60,667 nucleotides of DNA from Pseudomonadota bacterium (GTDB lineage Bacteria; Pseudomonadota; Alphaproteobacteria; JACQOE01): positions 1 to 60,667 of the forward strand of contig JACQOE010000096.1 in assembly GCA_016202695.1 (NCBI GenBank), read 5' to 3'. Both the position numbers and the translations under genes were made by a program. The first letter of the stretch is position 1. Each line of letters opens with the position of its first letter. The notes below the pieces were generated by a model that saw nothing but the letters and a program-made list of their open reading frames with translations, was not told the origin of the DNA and ran no database searches. This document shows, piece after piece, positions 49,910-59,994 of this stretch.

Positions 49910-50854
49910 TCACGCGCCGCCTCGCCGCCGCAGGCCCATCCGCCGCAGCCGCACCTCGCGGAAGGCGATGTAGGTGGTCGAGGCGAAGATCACGCCCGCG
50001 CCGGCCACGGTCCAGCGGTCGGGAAGCTCGCCGAAGACGAGAAAGCCCAACAGCGTCGCCCACAGGAGCTTGGTGAAGTCGAGCGGCATCACCGCCGTCG
50101 CCTCGGCCTCGCGGAAGGACTTGACGAGGGCGAGCGTGCCCACCGTACCCAGCGTTCCCATCAGCGCGATCCACAGCCACTCCGCCGCCCCCGGCCACTG
50201 CCACACGAAGAGCGCCGGGATGCCGGTGAGGGGGGTCATGAAGAGGGCCATGTAGAGGGTCGCGGTGAGGACCGACTCGGTCCGCGCCAGCGACTTGGTC
50301 ATGATCGTGGCGAAGGCGTAGAGGCCCGAGGAGGCGAGGAGGAGCGCCGTGCCCAGGCCCACCGCGACCATCCCCGGGCGGACGATCATCAGCGTCCCGG
50401 CGACGCCGATGAGGAGCGCGCTCCAGCGCCTGGCCCCCATCCGCTCCTTGAGCAGCACCACCGCCGCCAGGGTCGCGAAGAGCGGCGCGGTGAAGCTGAT
50501 CGCGGCCACGTCGGCGAGCGGCGAGAGGGCGACGGCGACGAAGAACATCGTCTGCTCGACCGCGCCGAGCGTGCCCCGCGCGGCGTGCAGGCCGAGCCGC
50601 GCGGTCTTGAGCGCCGCCCCGGCGCCGCGCGCGATCAGGGGGGCGAGGAAGACGACCGTCGCCAGATTGCGGAAGAAGGTGATCTCGAAGGGATCGAGCC
50701 CGCCCTGCGCGAGGTAGCGGATGACGGCGTGCATGCCGACGAAGCAGGCGGTGGCGGCGACCATCGCCGCCATGCCGAGCGGCGTCCGCCCGCCCGCCGG
50801 AGCCCCCGCTTTCGCCGCGGCGAGGGCCGGGGCCCGACCGGGAACGCCGCTCAT
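49910..50854 (-). CDS. DMT transporter, EamA type (last gene of the operon)
   Basis: A 314-residue membrane protein with ten hydrophobic helices in two EamA repeats. AVEQTMFFVAVALSPLADVA, AISFTAPLFATLAAVVLLKE and MPLDFTKLLWATLLGFLVFG are the repeat landmarks. It overlaps the next DMT gene by four bases (ATGA). The two share the end motif PLDFTKLLWA..LG and IFASTTYI, so they are duplicates. The operon carries an acyl-CoA pathway, hinting at export of a catabolic product; this is inference. Confidence 0.9.
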   Translation of the reverse strand: MSGVPGRAPALAAAKAGAPAGGRTPLGMAAMVAATACFVGMHAVIRYLAQGGLDPFEITFFRNLATVVFLAPLIARGAGAALKTARLGLHAARGTLGAVEQTMFFVAVALSPLADVAAISFTAPLFATLAAVVLLKERMGARRWSALLIGVAGTLMIVRPGMVAVGLGTALLLASSGLYAFATIMTKSLARTESVLTATLYMALFMTPLTGIPALFVWQWPGAAEWLWIALMGTLGTVGTLALVKSFREAEATAVMPLDFTKLLWATLLGFLVFGELPDRWTVAGAGVIFASTTYIAFREVRLRRMGLRRRGGA

Positions 50855-51786
50855 TCCCGGTCGTCTCGGCCGGCCGGGGCCGCCTTTCGCAGCCGCGCCT
50901 CGCGGTAGGTGATGTAGGTGGTCGAGGCGAAGATCACGCTGCCGCCGATCAGGGTCCAGAGGTCGGGGACCTCGACGAAAAGGACGTAGCCCAGCACCGC
51001 CGCCCACAGGAGCTTGGTGAAGTCGAGCGGCATCAGGGCGGTGGCGTCGGCGTGCTGGAAGGACTGCACCAGGAGGAGCTGCCCGGCCGAGCCCAGCGCC
51101 CCCATCGCCGCCAGCTGCACCATCTCCCCCAGGGTCGGCGCCCGCCAGACCAGGAGCGCCGGCGGCAGGCTCAGCACCACCATGCTCACCGACAGATAGA
51201 AGGTCATGGTGTAGGAGCTCTCGGTCCGCTTGAGCACCTTGATGACCAGCAGCACCACCGCCCACAGCGCCGAGGCGAGCAGGATCAGGAGATAGCCGGC
51301 CTGGACCTCCTGGAAGCCCGGGCGGACGATCAGGAGCGCGCCGGCGAAGCCGACGACGAGGGCGGTGATCCGCCGCGCCCGCAGCACCTCGCCGAGCACG
51401 ATCACCGCCCCGAGGGTGGCGAAGAGCGGCCCGGTGAAGCTCAAGGCCGCGACCTCGGCGAGGGGCGTGAGCGAGACCCCCCAGAAGAAGGCCCCCTGGG
51501 CGAGCGAGTTCACCACCACGCGGAGCGCCTGCAGGCCGGGCCGCGTGGTGCGGAGCTCGGACAGCCCCACCCGCAGCAGCCAGGGAAGCAGCACCAGCGC
51601 CCCGAAGAGCGAGCGGAAGAAGAGCGCCTCCAGCGGATGCAGCGCCTGGGTCACGTCGCGCATGATCGCCTGCATCACCGAGAAGGTGGCGGCCGAGGCG
51701 AGCATCAGGGCGATGCCCCTGAGCACCACCGGCCTCCGCCCGGGGAGAGGGCGGCGCGAGCGCGCGCCCGGTCTTTCGCGCGTCAT
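50851..51786 (-). CDS. DMT transporter, EamA type (first of the tandem pair)
   Basis: A 311-residue ten-helix transporter. Landmarks are FSVMQAIMRDVTQALHPLEA, LTPLAEVAALSFTGPLFATL and ATALMPLDFTKLLWAAVLGY. Overlapping ATGA junctions on both sides couple it to the DUF6285 gene before it and the second DMT gene after it. Pairs of EamA proteins may act as heterodimers, which is possible here. Confidence 0.9.
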   Translation of the reverse strand: MTRERPGARSRRPLPGRRPVVLRGIALMLASAATFSVMQAIMRDVTQALHPLEALFFRSLFGALVLLPWLLRVGLSELRTTRPGLQALRVVVNSLAQGAFFWGVSLTPLAEVAALSFTGPLFATLGAVIVLGEVLRARRITALVVGFAGALLIVRPGFQEVQAGYLLILLASALWAVVLLVIKVLKRTESSYTMTFYLSVSMVVLSLPPALLVWRAPTLGEMVQLAAMGALGSAGQLLLVQSFQHADATALMPLDFTKLLWAAVLGYVLFVEVPDLWTLIGGSVIFASTTYITYREARLRKAAPAGRDDRE

Positions 51787-52157
51787 CCGCCCGCGGCCTC
51801 GAGCGCGCGGGGGTTGTCGATCATGAGGCGCGCCCGCACGCTCGCCTCGAGATGGGCGATCAGGCGCGCCTGGGCGTCGCCGGGCGCATCGAAGGCGCCG
51901 GCACGGATGGCCCGGGCGAGGCGGCGGTTGAGCTCGGCCAGATCGCCCTCGCCGCCGAGGAGGGCGGCAAGCCGCGCCCGCTCCTCGCGGGCGGGCGCCT
52001 CGCCGGCCGCGATCTCGCGCCCGGCGATGGCCAGCGCCGCCGCCACCAGCCGGGCGGCGTAGCGCTTGTCCTCGGGGAGCGCCGGCACGAGCCCGGCGAG
52101 CACTTGGTCGCGGGCCAGCGCGATCAGCTCGGCCGCGTCCGGGCGCCGGCCGGTCAT
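51783..52157 (-). CDS. DUF6285-type protein
   Basis: A 124-residue helical protein (MTGRRPDAAELIALARDQVL, PEDKRYAARLVAAALAIAGR). Proteins of this type regularly follow an APH-like kinase and an acyl-CoA dehydrogenase, exactly as here. The RY.ARLVA.AL.I..RE core is typical. Its ATG overlaps the kinase stop by four bases and its stop overlaps the DMT start. It probably works with the kinase, but no activity is known to me. Confidence 0.75.
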   Translation of the reverse strand: MTGRRPDAAELIALARDQVLAGLVPALPEDKRYAARLVAAALAIAGREIAAGEAPAREERARLAALLGGEGDLAELNRRLARAIRAGAFDAPGDAQARLIAHLEASVRARLMIDNPRALEAAGG

Positions 52158-53194
52158 CGCCACCCCCCGCTACCCTCGCCCGTCAGCGCCAGCACCTCCA
52201 GCTCCATCTCGGGGACTCGCCGCCCGATCAGCGCCAGCTCCAGCGACGGCTCGGCGCCGGAGAGGTGGCGCCCGCACTGCTGGAGCGCGATCACCGCCCA
52301 GCGCAGGTTGGCCATCACCTCCCAGAAGCGGAGCCGGGCCGCCTCCACCCGCCGGCCCGAGGCCCGCTCGTAGGCCGACACGAACACCGCCCGGGGAGCG
52401 ATCCCGCCCGCCTCGAGGGCGTCGGCGCCGAACCGCCACGACCTGGCGCAAAACCAGGCGAGGTCCTCGTGCGGGTCACCGAAGTGGGCGAACTCCCAGT
52501 CGAGGACGCCGGCGAGCCGCCCCTCCTCGACGAGGTAGTTGCCGGTGCGGAAGTCGCCGTGGCAGAGGACGCTCGCGCCGGGCGGGGGCGCGGCGAGCTC
52601 GCACCGGCGGAGCCCCCATTCCAGCGCTGGATACGCTTCCGCGAGCGTGTCGAGATAGGCGCGGAAGGCGCCGATCGAGTGGCGCGCCGGGTCGGCCGGG
52701 GGCGGGCCCAGGACCGCGCCCAACTCGGGGTCGGCCGGGGACAGGCGATGGATCGCCGCCAGCTCCTCGGCGAGGCGCCGGGCGAGGGCCTCGCCGAAGC
52801 CCCGCTCGCCCGCCGCGCGCACGACGCGGCCTCCGAGCGCGATCCCGGGCAGCCGGCGGGCGAGCGTGAAGGGGCGGCCGATCGGCCCCGCCTCCTCGCA
52901 GATCGCGAACGGCTCGGGGACCGAGATCCCGGCCTTCCGCGCGGCGGCGAGGACGCGGAACTCGGCGGCGCGGGGAAGGCTCATCGCGATCGCCGCCGGC
53001 GCCGGCGCGCGCAGGACCAGGGCATGGCGCCCGGCGCGCGGGCCTCCGTCGACCTCGACCTCGAGGGCGAAGTTCTCCTGCACCGCGCCCCCCGCGAGCC
53101 GCTCGCAGGAGAGCACCCGCGCCGCCCGCGCCCCCGCCCGCTCGGCGATGAAGCGCGCCAGCGCCGCCCGCGCCCCCTCGCTCGTCAGCCCCAC
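52154..53194 (-). CDS. APH-family kinase-like phosphotransferase
   Basis: A 346-residue protein of the aminoglycoside phosphotransferase/ACAD10-like fold. HGDFRTGNYLV (catalytic Asp and Asn) and DWEFAHFGDPHEDLAW (metal-binding Asp) are intact. ERLAGGAVQENFALEV is the nucleotide loop. It starts with a GTG that overlaps the end of the acyl-CoA dehydrogenase, so the two are coupled. In mammals the fused ACAD10/11 proteins use such a kinase domain to phosphorylate 4-hydroxyacyl-CoA before dehydration; a like role here is inference. Confidence 0.85.
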   Translation of the reverse strand: MGLTSEGARAALARFIAERAGARAARVLSCERLAGGAVQENFALEVEVDGGPRAGRHALVLRAPAPAAIAMSLPRAAEFRVLAAARKAGISVPEPFAICEEAGPIGRPFTLARRLPGIALGGRVVRAAGERGFGEALARRLAEELAAIHRLSPADPELGAVLGPPPADPARHSIGAFRAYLDTLAEAYPALEWGLRRCELAAPPPGASVLCHGDFRTGNYLVEEGRLAGVLDWEFAHFGDPHEDLAWFCARSWRFGADALEAGGIAPRAVFVSAYERASGRRVEAARLRFWEVMANLRWAVIALQQCGRHLSGAEPSLELALIGRRVPEMELEVLALTGEGSGGWR

Positions 53195-54381
53195 GACCAG
53201 AAGTCCGTGCGTTCCTCGAGGAAGAAGCGGGCGAGCACCATCTTGTGCACCTCCGAGGCGCCGTCGACGAGGCGGGCCTGGCGGGCGTAGCGGTACATCC
53301 ATTCGAGCGGCGTGTCCCTGGAGTAGCCGCGGGCGCCGATAAGCTGGATCGCGGTGTCGATCGCCTTGTGCAGGACGTCGGCGACCGCGATCTTGGCCAT
53401 CGACACCTCCTTCCGCGCGAAGTCGCCGCCATCGATCGTGCAGGCCGCCTTCATGGTCAGGAGCCGGCCGATCTCGATCGCCATCGCCGCCTCGCCCAGC
53501 ATCCACTGCACGCCCTCGTGCTCGGCGAGCGGGATGCCGAAGCTCCGGCGCTCGGCGACGTAAGGAGCCGCGATCTCCAGCGCTCGGCGAGCCATGCCCA
53601 GCCAGCGCATGCAGTGGGTGAGGCGCGCGGTGCCGAGCCGGATCTGGGTCGCCTTGAGGCCGTCGCCGACGGCCATCAGGCGGTTCTCGTCGGGAATCTC
53701 CAGGCCCTCGAAGGCGATCTCGCAGTGCCCGCCGTGCTCCTCGGGGCCCATGATCGGCACCTTGCGCAGGATGCGCCAGCCGGGCGCCTCGGCGTCGAAC
53801 AGGAAGCAGGTGAGGCCGCGGCGGGGATCGTCCGAGGTGCGGGCGACGAGGATGAAGTGCCTGGCCACCCCGGCGCCGGTGATGAACCACTTGCGCCCCT
53901 CGATCACCCAGCGGTCGCCCTTGCGGGTGGCGGTGGTCAGCATCAGCGAGGGGTCGGAGCCCGCGCCGGGGGCCGGCTCGGTCATGGCGAAGGCCGAGCG
54001 CACCCGCCCGTCGATGATCGGCTGCAGCCAGCGCGCCTTCTGCGCCTCGCTCGCCGCCTTGTTGAGAAGGAGCATGTTGCCGTCGTCGGGCGCGGCGGCG
54101 TTGAAGCACACGGGGCCGAAGATCGAGCGGCCCATCTCCTCGTAGCAGGGGGCGATGCCGGAGACGCCGAGCCCGCCGCCGCCCCGCTCCCGGGGCATGG
54201 CGAGCGCCCACAGGCCCGCCGCCCTGGCCTCCGCCCTGAGCCCCTCGAGGAGGTCGGGACGGATGTTCTCGTGCTCGCCGAACGAGGCGGGATCGGCCTC
54301 GACGGGCAGGATCCGCTCCTCGACGAAGGCGCGCACCCGGCTTCGGATGTCCTCGATCTCGGGCGGGAGGGTGAAGTCCAT
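53185..54381 (-). CDS. Acyl-CoA dehydrogenase
   Basis: FAD enzyme of 398 residues. It has the family's DFTLPPEIEDIRSRVRAFVEERI start, FAMTEPAPGAGSDP (flavin-binding strand), RKWFITGAGVARHFILVART, and a C-terminal AIQLIGARGYSRDTPLEWMYR helix followed by VDGASEVHK. It resembles the ACAD10/11-type half that pairs with an APH-like kinase. It opens the coupled block of five overlapping genes and lies 34 bases after the SDR gene. Confidence 0.92.
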   Translation of the reverse strand: MDFTLPPEIEDIRSRVRAFVEERILPVEADPASFGEHENIRPDLLEGLRAEARAAGLWALAMPRERGGGGLGVSGIAPCYEEMGRSIFGPVCFNAAAPDDGNMLLLNKAASEAQKARWLQPIIDGRVRSAFAMTEPAPGAGSDPSLMLTTATRKGDRWVIEGRKWFITGAGVARHFILVARTSDDPRRGLTCFLFDAEAPGWRILRKVPIMGPEEHGGHCEIAFEGLEIPDENRLMAVGDGLKATQIRLGTARLTHCMRWLGMARRALEIAAPYVAERRSFGIPLAEHEGVQWMLGEAAMAIEIGRLLTMKAACTIDGGDFARKEVSMAKIAVADVLHKAIDTAIQLIGARGYSRDTPLEWMYRYARQARLVDGASEVHKMVLARFFLEERTDFWSWG

Positions 54382-54415
54382 GACCTGGCTCCGGTAGGCG
54401 AATCCGAAGGCGTTG

Positions 54416-55180
<765 letters not shown>

Positions 55181-55190
55181 CGCCCGCCCC

Positions 55191-56870
55191 CTACTCCCGC
55201 GCCCGCGCCAGCGGGCCCATCTCGCGGGCGCGCTCGCGGAGCACGTACTTCTGGATCTTGCCGGTCGCGGTCTTGGGCAGCGGGCCGAAGACCACGGTGC
55301 GCGGCACCTTGAAGCGGGCGAGGTGCTCGCGGCACCAGGCGATCACCTCCTCCGCGCCCAAGGGATCGGCCCCCTCCTTGGGGGTGACGAAGGCGCAGGG
55401 GCTCTCGCCCCAGGTCTCGTCGGGGCGCGCCACCACCGCCGCCTCCATGATCCGCGGGTGCTTGTAGAGCGCCTCCTCGACTTCGAGCGAGGAGATGTTC
55501 TCGCCGCCCGAGATGATGATGTCCTTGGCCCGATCCTTGATCTCGGCGTAGCCGTCGGCGTGCATCACCGCCAGGTCGCCGGTGTGGAACCAGCCGCCGC
55601 GGAAGGCCTCGGCGGTGGCGCTGGGGTTCTTGAGATAGCCCTTCATGATGGTGTTGGAGCGGAGCAGGATCTCGCCGATGGTCTTGCCGTCGGCCGGCAC
55701 CGGGGCGAGGGTGGCCGGGTCGGCCACCCGGAGCGCGGTGACCGAGAGCGTGCGCACCCCCTGGCGGGCCATGCGCCCGGCGCGGCCCGGGAGGTCGAGC
55801 CCGTCCCATTCCGCCTGCCACTCGCACAGCATCGAGGGGCCGAAGCTCTCGGTCAGGCCGTAGAGATGGGTGATGCGCATCCCCATCCGCTCCATCGCCG
55901 CGATCACCGCCGAGGGCGGCGCCGCGCCCCCGGTCGCGACCTCGACCGTGCGCCCGGGGCGGAAGCCCGCCGCCTCGCGGGCGTGGATGAGCATGGTCAG
56001 CACCACCGGCGCGCCGCAAAGATGGGTGACGCCGTGCGCCTCGATGGCGGCGAACACCGCCGCCGGCTCGACCCGCCTCAGGCAGACATGGGTCCCGCCG
56101 ACCGCGGTCACCGCCCAGGTGTAGGTCCAGCCGTTGCAGTGGAACATCGGCAGGGTCCAGAGATAGACGCTCGCCGGATCGAGCCCGAAGGCAAGGGCGT
56201 TGGAGAGCGCGTTCAGGTACGCCCCCCGATGGTGGTAGACCACCCCCTTGGGGTTGCCGGTGGTGCCCGAGGTGTAGTTGAGCGTGATCGCCTGCCACTC
56301 GTCGGCGGGCGCGGCCGGCTCGAAGCCGGCATCCCCCTCGGCCAGGAAGTCCTCGTAGTCGGTGCCGCCGAGGGGCTCGGCCTCCGGCGCCAGGGGATCG
56401 GCGACCTCGACCACCTCGGGGCGGCGCTCGACCTGGGAGAGCGCCCGGCGCGCGACCTCGGCGAACTCGCGATCGACGATCAGGAGCCGCGACTCGGCGT
56501 GGGCGAGGATGAAGGCGATCGAGGCGGCGTCGAGGCGGAAGTTGAGGGCGTTGAGCACCGCCCCGGCCATCGGCACGCCGTAGTGCGCCTCCAGCATCGC
56601 CGGCACGTTGGGGGCCAGGACCGAGACCGTGTCGCCGCGGCCGATGCCGCGCCGGGCGAGCGCCGAGGCGAGGCGGCGCGCGCGGCCCGCGAACTCGGCC
56701 CATGTGAGGCGCGTCTCGCCGTGGATCACCGCCGTCTTGGCGGGAAACACGTCGGCGGCGCGGGCGAGGAAGGAGAGGGGCGTGAGCGGCGTCCAGTTCG
56801 CCGGCCCGCGCTCGAGCCCGGCCTCGAAGATGTCGATCCGGCCGCGCCCCCGGCCGTCCTCGCGCTCCAT
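55191..56870 (-). CDS. AMP-forming acyl-CoA ligase (DmdB-like)
   Basis: A 559-residue ANL-superfamily enzyme that activates a carboxylic acid to its CoA ester with ATP. The P-loop YTSGTTGNPKGVVYHHRG is at about 199-216. The adenylate motifs GLTESFGP, GDLAVMHADGYAEIKDRAKD and IISGGENIS follow, and the final catalytic Lys is in TATGKIQKY. The HHRGAYLNALSNAL segment is shared with methylthiopropionate and medium-chain ligases. The ATG at 56870 has AAGGGGAG upstream. It supplies substrate to the dehydrogenases downstream. Confidence 0.92.
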   Translation of the reverse strand: MEREDGRGRGRIDIFEAGLERGPANWTPLTPLSFLARAADVFPAKTAVIHGETRLTWAEFAGRARRLASALARRGIGRGDTVSVLAPNVPAMLEAHYGVPMAGAVLNALNFRLDAASIAFILAHAESRLLIVDREFAEVARRALSQVERRPEVVEVADPLAPEAEPLGGTDYEDFLAEGDAGFEPAAPADEWQAITLNYTSGTTGNPKGVVYHHRGAYLNALSNALAFGLDPASVYLWTLPMFHCNGWTYTWAVTAVGGTHVCLRRVEPAAVFAAIEAHGVTHLCGAPVVLTMLIHAREAAGFRPGRTVEVATGGAAPPSAVIAAMERMGMRITHLYGLTESFGPSMLCEWQAEWDGLDLPGRAGRMARQGVRTLSVTALRVADPATLAPVPADGKTIGEILLRSNTIMKGYLKNPSATAEAFRGGWFHTGDLAVMHADGYAEIKDRAKDIIISGGENISSLEVEEALYKHPRIMEAAVVARPDETWGESPCAFVTPKEGADPLGAEEVIAWCREHLARFKVPRTVVFGPLPKTATGKIQKYVLRERAREMGPLARARE

Positions 56871-56933
56871 GCGACTCCCCTTCCGCTCGAGGCCCCGCCC
56901 CATCCTAGCAGAAGCCGGGCCGCGCCCCGCCGC

Positions 56934-57788
56934 TCAGACGGGGAAGTCCACGGGGCGCACGTCCACCTTCACCTTCCGGGCATGGGCGATGAAGGCGGCG
57001 AGGTTCCTGGCGATCGCCTGCACCATCCGCTTGCCCTTCTCGGCCGTCGCCGCCGTCGCCTTGCCGCGCACGCCGCGCGTCCCCCGGCTCAGGGCCAAGA
57101 GGTCGGCCGGGGTCATCGGCACGAACACGCAGTCGCCGCGCAGCCGCGGGTCGATGTTGAGATGCCCGTGGTAGAGCTGCCGCGAGCCCTTTTCGCGCTT
57201 CTTGATGTTGGACTTCATGCCATCCACCGCCTTCTTCATGTCGGTGAACTGGGGGAAGCGGTAGAGGATCATCGAGGTCTCGGACTCGCCGGCGTGGCCG
57301 TTGCATCCGGTGCCGCCCTCGCTGATCTCCATCACCTCCTCCTGGGCGATCAGGCCGCAGTCGGCGACGGCGACGAAGGCGCCGGTCTGGTTGCGCAGCC
57401 TGGTGGCCGCGATCTCCATCGGCGGCAGGTTCGCCACCCGGTTGCCGTTGACGAGGATCACCCGCTTGAAGCCGTGCCAGATGAGGCTCCGGGTCACGTC
57501 CTCGCAGACCCGGCGGAGGGTGTCGGCCGAGAGGGTGAGCGCGCCCGAGAAGCGCATGTGGCTGTAGGACCAGCCGTAGTGGACGGGGGGCGCGATCAGC
57601 ACGTCGGCGATCTCGGCCGCCGCCTCCGAGGCCGAGATCGCCCAGGCGGTATCGAGCATCAGCGGCGCGTGGTGGCCGTGCTGCTCGGTGGCGCCGATGG
57701 GGACGAGGGCGACATCGTCCTTCCGGAGGTGGGCCTCGACCTCGTTGAACGACATCTCGTGGATCCAGCGGCTCCGCGTTCCGGGCAT
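56934..57788 (-). CDS. Creatininase-family amidohydrolase, paralogue A
   Basis: A 284-residue protein. PIGATEQHGHHAPLMLDTAW carries the metal ligands E35, H37 and D46. GCNGHAGESETS (H165, E168) is the second metal/catalytic motif. The family's NGH motif reads VNGNRVAN here (Asn instead of His near residue 116), so one metal ligand is lost. It begins MPGTRSRWIHEMSFNEVEAH and is clearly a duplicate of the next gene, with the same length. It lies 63 bases upstream of the ligase gene on the same strand. Confidence 0.85.
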   Translation of the reverse strand: MPGTRSRWIHEMSFNEVEAHLRKDDVALVPIGATEQHGHHAPLMLDTAWAISASEAAAEIADVLIAPPVHYGWSYSHMRFSGALTLSADTLRRVCEDVTRSLIWHGFKRVILVNGNRVANLPPMEIAATRLRNQTGAFVAVADCGLIAQEEVMEISEGGTGCNGHAGESETSMILYRFPQFTDMKKAVDGMKSNIKKREKGSRQLYHGHLNIDPRLRGDCVFVPMTPADLLALSRGTRGVRGKATAATAEKGKRMVQAIARNLAAFIAHARKVKVDVRPVDFPV

Positions 57789-57874
57789 GGTCGGCCTCCG
57801 TGCAAGGGGTGGATGGGTCCGTCGCGCGGCAAGGTACGCGATGGACGCCCCCGCGCCAAGCCGGCCGCCGGCGC

Positions 57875-58729
57875 TCAGACCGGAAGCTCGACCGGGCGCA
57901 CCTCTACCTTCACCTTCCGGGCATGGGCGATGAAGGCGGCGAGGTTCCGGCCGATCGCCTTGACGATCCGCTCGCCCTTCCCGGCCGTGGCCCGGGTCGC
58001 GTCGCCGTGGACCCCGCTTGAGGCTTCCGTGATCTGGCGCAGCTCATGCGGAAGGCGCGGCACCCACACCCCGTCGCCGCGCCGGCGGATGTCGGGGTCG
58101 AGGTGGTGGTGGTGCAGGCGCCTGGCCGCTGCCTGCTCCCGCTCCAGCGCCACGCCGGGGCCGTCGACCGCCTTGGTCATGTCGGTGAACTCGGGGAAGC
58201 GGTAGAGGATCATCGAGGTTTCGTGCTCGCCGGCGTGGGCGTTGCAGCCGGGCGGCCCCTCGGTGATGCCGGGCAGGGATTCCTGCGCGACCTGGCTCAC
58301 GTCGGCGACGGCAACGAAGGCGCCGGTCCGGTTGCGGAGCCGCGCAGCGGCGATCTCCAGCGGCGGGAGGTTGGCGATCTGATTGCCGTTGACAATGATC
58401 ACCCGCCGGAAGCCGTGCCAGACGAGGCTGATGCAGATGTCCTCGGCGGCGCGGCGGAGCGTCTCCGCGCCGAGCGTCAGCGCCCCGCAGTAGCCCATGT
58501 GCATGTACGACCAGCCGTAGTGCAGCGGCGGCGCGATCAGCACGTCGGCGATCTCGGCCGCGGCCTCTGAGGCCGAGATCGCCCAGGCGGTGTCGAGCAT
58601 CATGGGGGCGTGGCGGCCGTGCTGCTCGGTGGCGCCGATGGGGACGAGCGCGACGTCGCTCTTCTTCAGGTGCGCCTCGACCTCGTCGTACGACATCTCG
58701 TGCATCCAGCGGCTCGGCGTTCCCGGCAT
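57875..58729 (-). CDS. Creatininase-family amidohydrolase, paralogue B
   Basis: A 284-residue paralogue of the next gene (MPGTPSRWMHEMSYDEVEAH; PIGATEQHGRHAPMMLDTAW; GCNAHAGEHETS). VNGNQIAN again replaces the canonical NGH motif, so the change is ancestral to the pair. The ATG at 58729 with GGGAGG is chosen over the upstream frame. The middle region (DGPGVALEREQAAARRLHHH) differs most between the two and could set specificity. It may be the first gene of the long leftward unit. Confidence 0.85.
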   Translation of the reverse strand: MPGTPSRWMHEMSYDEVEAHLKKSDVALVPIGATEQHGRHAPMMLDTAWAISASEAAAEIADVLIAPPLHYGWSYMHMGYCGALTLGAETLRRAAEDICISLVWHGFRRVIIVNGNQIANLPPLEIAAARLRNRTGAFVAVADVSQVAQESLPGITEGPPGCNAHAGEHETSMILYRFPEFTDMTKAVDGPGVALEREQAAARRLHHHHLDPDIRRRGDGVWVPRLPHELRQITEASSGVHGDATRATAGKGERIVKAIGRNLAAFIAHARKVKVEVRPVELPV

Positions 58730-58819
58730 GGCGGGCCTCCCTTCGGGCGGCGGTTCAAAACCCGCGAGCCTACGCCATGGACCGGGCGCCACCAAGCATG
58801 GCAGAATGCCGGCACTGTC

Positions 58820-59698
58820 TCAGTTTGAAATCCGCTTCCGGTAGGGACCGCGCGGCCCGGGTTTCGGCGCCGTGTCGTCGATCAGCTTGACGATATCGGC
58901 CATGCTCCAAAGCCGGTCGGAAATCCCTGCCGCCATCGCGGGAGCCATGCGGACGGCGCTGTTGATGCGGGCGAAGTTGTACCAGACCGTATAAAGCGCC
59001 ACCATGTGGCAGTGGTTCTCGAATTTCTTGCTGTGCGCGTTCGTCAGCCGGGTGAACCTCCGCATGTGCATCCGTAGGGACAGGTTGCTGCGCTCCACAT
59101 GCGACGTGCTTACTTGCTCGCGGTCAGGATTGCCCGTGACCCGTTCCTTGCGGGCGCCGATGCACTCCGCCGGGCTGTACCGCTTCTCGGCCTCGGGGGC
59201 CTCGCCGTACAGTTTCACCAGTTGGGCATAGTCGATATCGTCGCCAAAGGCTTCCTCGACCGCATCGAGGTAGACGCGAAGGCCATCGGTCGTCAGCTGG
59301 ACGCGGCTGGCGAGGCGCGCCCGCAGATCGTCCATGAAGGCCATCGCGTACTCGGAGTCGCGCGCGCCGACCAGGTAGGACACGATCAGCTTGCTGTCGC
59401 TGTCGAGCGCCGTCCAGGTCCACACATCGCCGGCCCGATCCGGGGCGGACTTGGCAGCCGGGACGTTCCTGGCCTTGGCATAGCAGAAGGACCAGATTTC
59501 GTCACACTGAATGCGCTGCGCCTTCACGCCCCGCACCGCCTCGTCATGGAAGCGGGCGCATGCGAGCCCGGCGTCAACCAATAGCTTCGTCACGGTGTTG
59601 ATCGACACGTCCGCCACACGAGCGATGGCCCGCATGGAGGAACCCTCGCACAGCAGGGAGAGGATTTGGACACGCTTTTCAAGGGGTAGCTTGTTCAT
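58820..59698 (-). mobile_element. IS1-family transposase
   Basis: A 292-residue transposase. An N-terminal helix-turn-helix (SMRAIARVADVSINTVTKLL) is followed by the catalytic triad D66 (IQCDEIW), D138 (LTTDGLRVYLD) and E202 (SHVERSN). RMHMRRFTRLTNAHSKKFEN is a family hallmark. The frame is intact, so it may be active. I could not match terminal inverted repeats by eye; the left end may be near GGCACTGTCTCAG at 58812. GC content is lower than the chromosome. It separates the catabolic operon from the last module. Confidence 0.85.
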
Positions 59699-59807
59699 GC
59701 CACCATTATATGAACTTCACTGCTTGGCGTCAAGCAATGTATGCAGTAGGGACTTGTTAAGCGGGGCATGATAGGCTATGTTGAATCAAGGAAAGGAGGG
59801 CATGCCT

Positions 59808-59993
59808 ATGGCAGATACGCAGACGAATATCAGCGTCAACAAGCTCTCCGATCTGGAGAGAGAGTTGACGAAGCAACTCTCTCAGAGCGAAGGTCGACTG
59901 GAGACGGTTCGCATGTTGCTTGAACTGATGTCTGCGCGCAGCAGCAAAACATACGTCGTGGTATCATACCCGGCATGCAATTCAGAGGGATGA
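59808..59993 (+). CDS. Small coiled-coil protein upstream of an SDH-type protease
   Basis: A 61-residue protein (MADTQTNISVNKLSDLEREL, TKQLSQSEGRLETVRMLLEL) with a predicted coiled coil. AAGGAGGG is seven bases before this ATG, the best of three in-frame starts. Its stop codon abuts the TTG start of the protease, which suggests translational coupling and a common function, perhaps as an adaptor. Lower GC than the chromosome. Confidence 0.6.
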   Translation: MADTQTNISVNKLSDLERELTKQLSQSEGRLETVRMLLELMSARSSKTYVVVSYPACNSEG

Positions 59994-59994
59994 G

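Noticed and set aside
58770..59770. Terminal inverted repeats of the IS1-type element
   Set aside because: GGCACTGTCTCAG near the left has no clear inverse partner on the right side, so the element's ends cannot be set.
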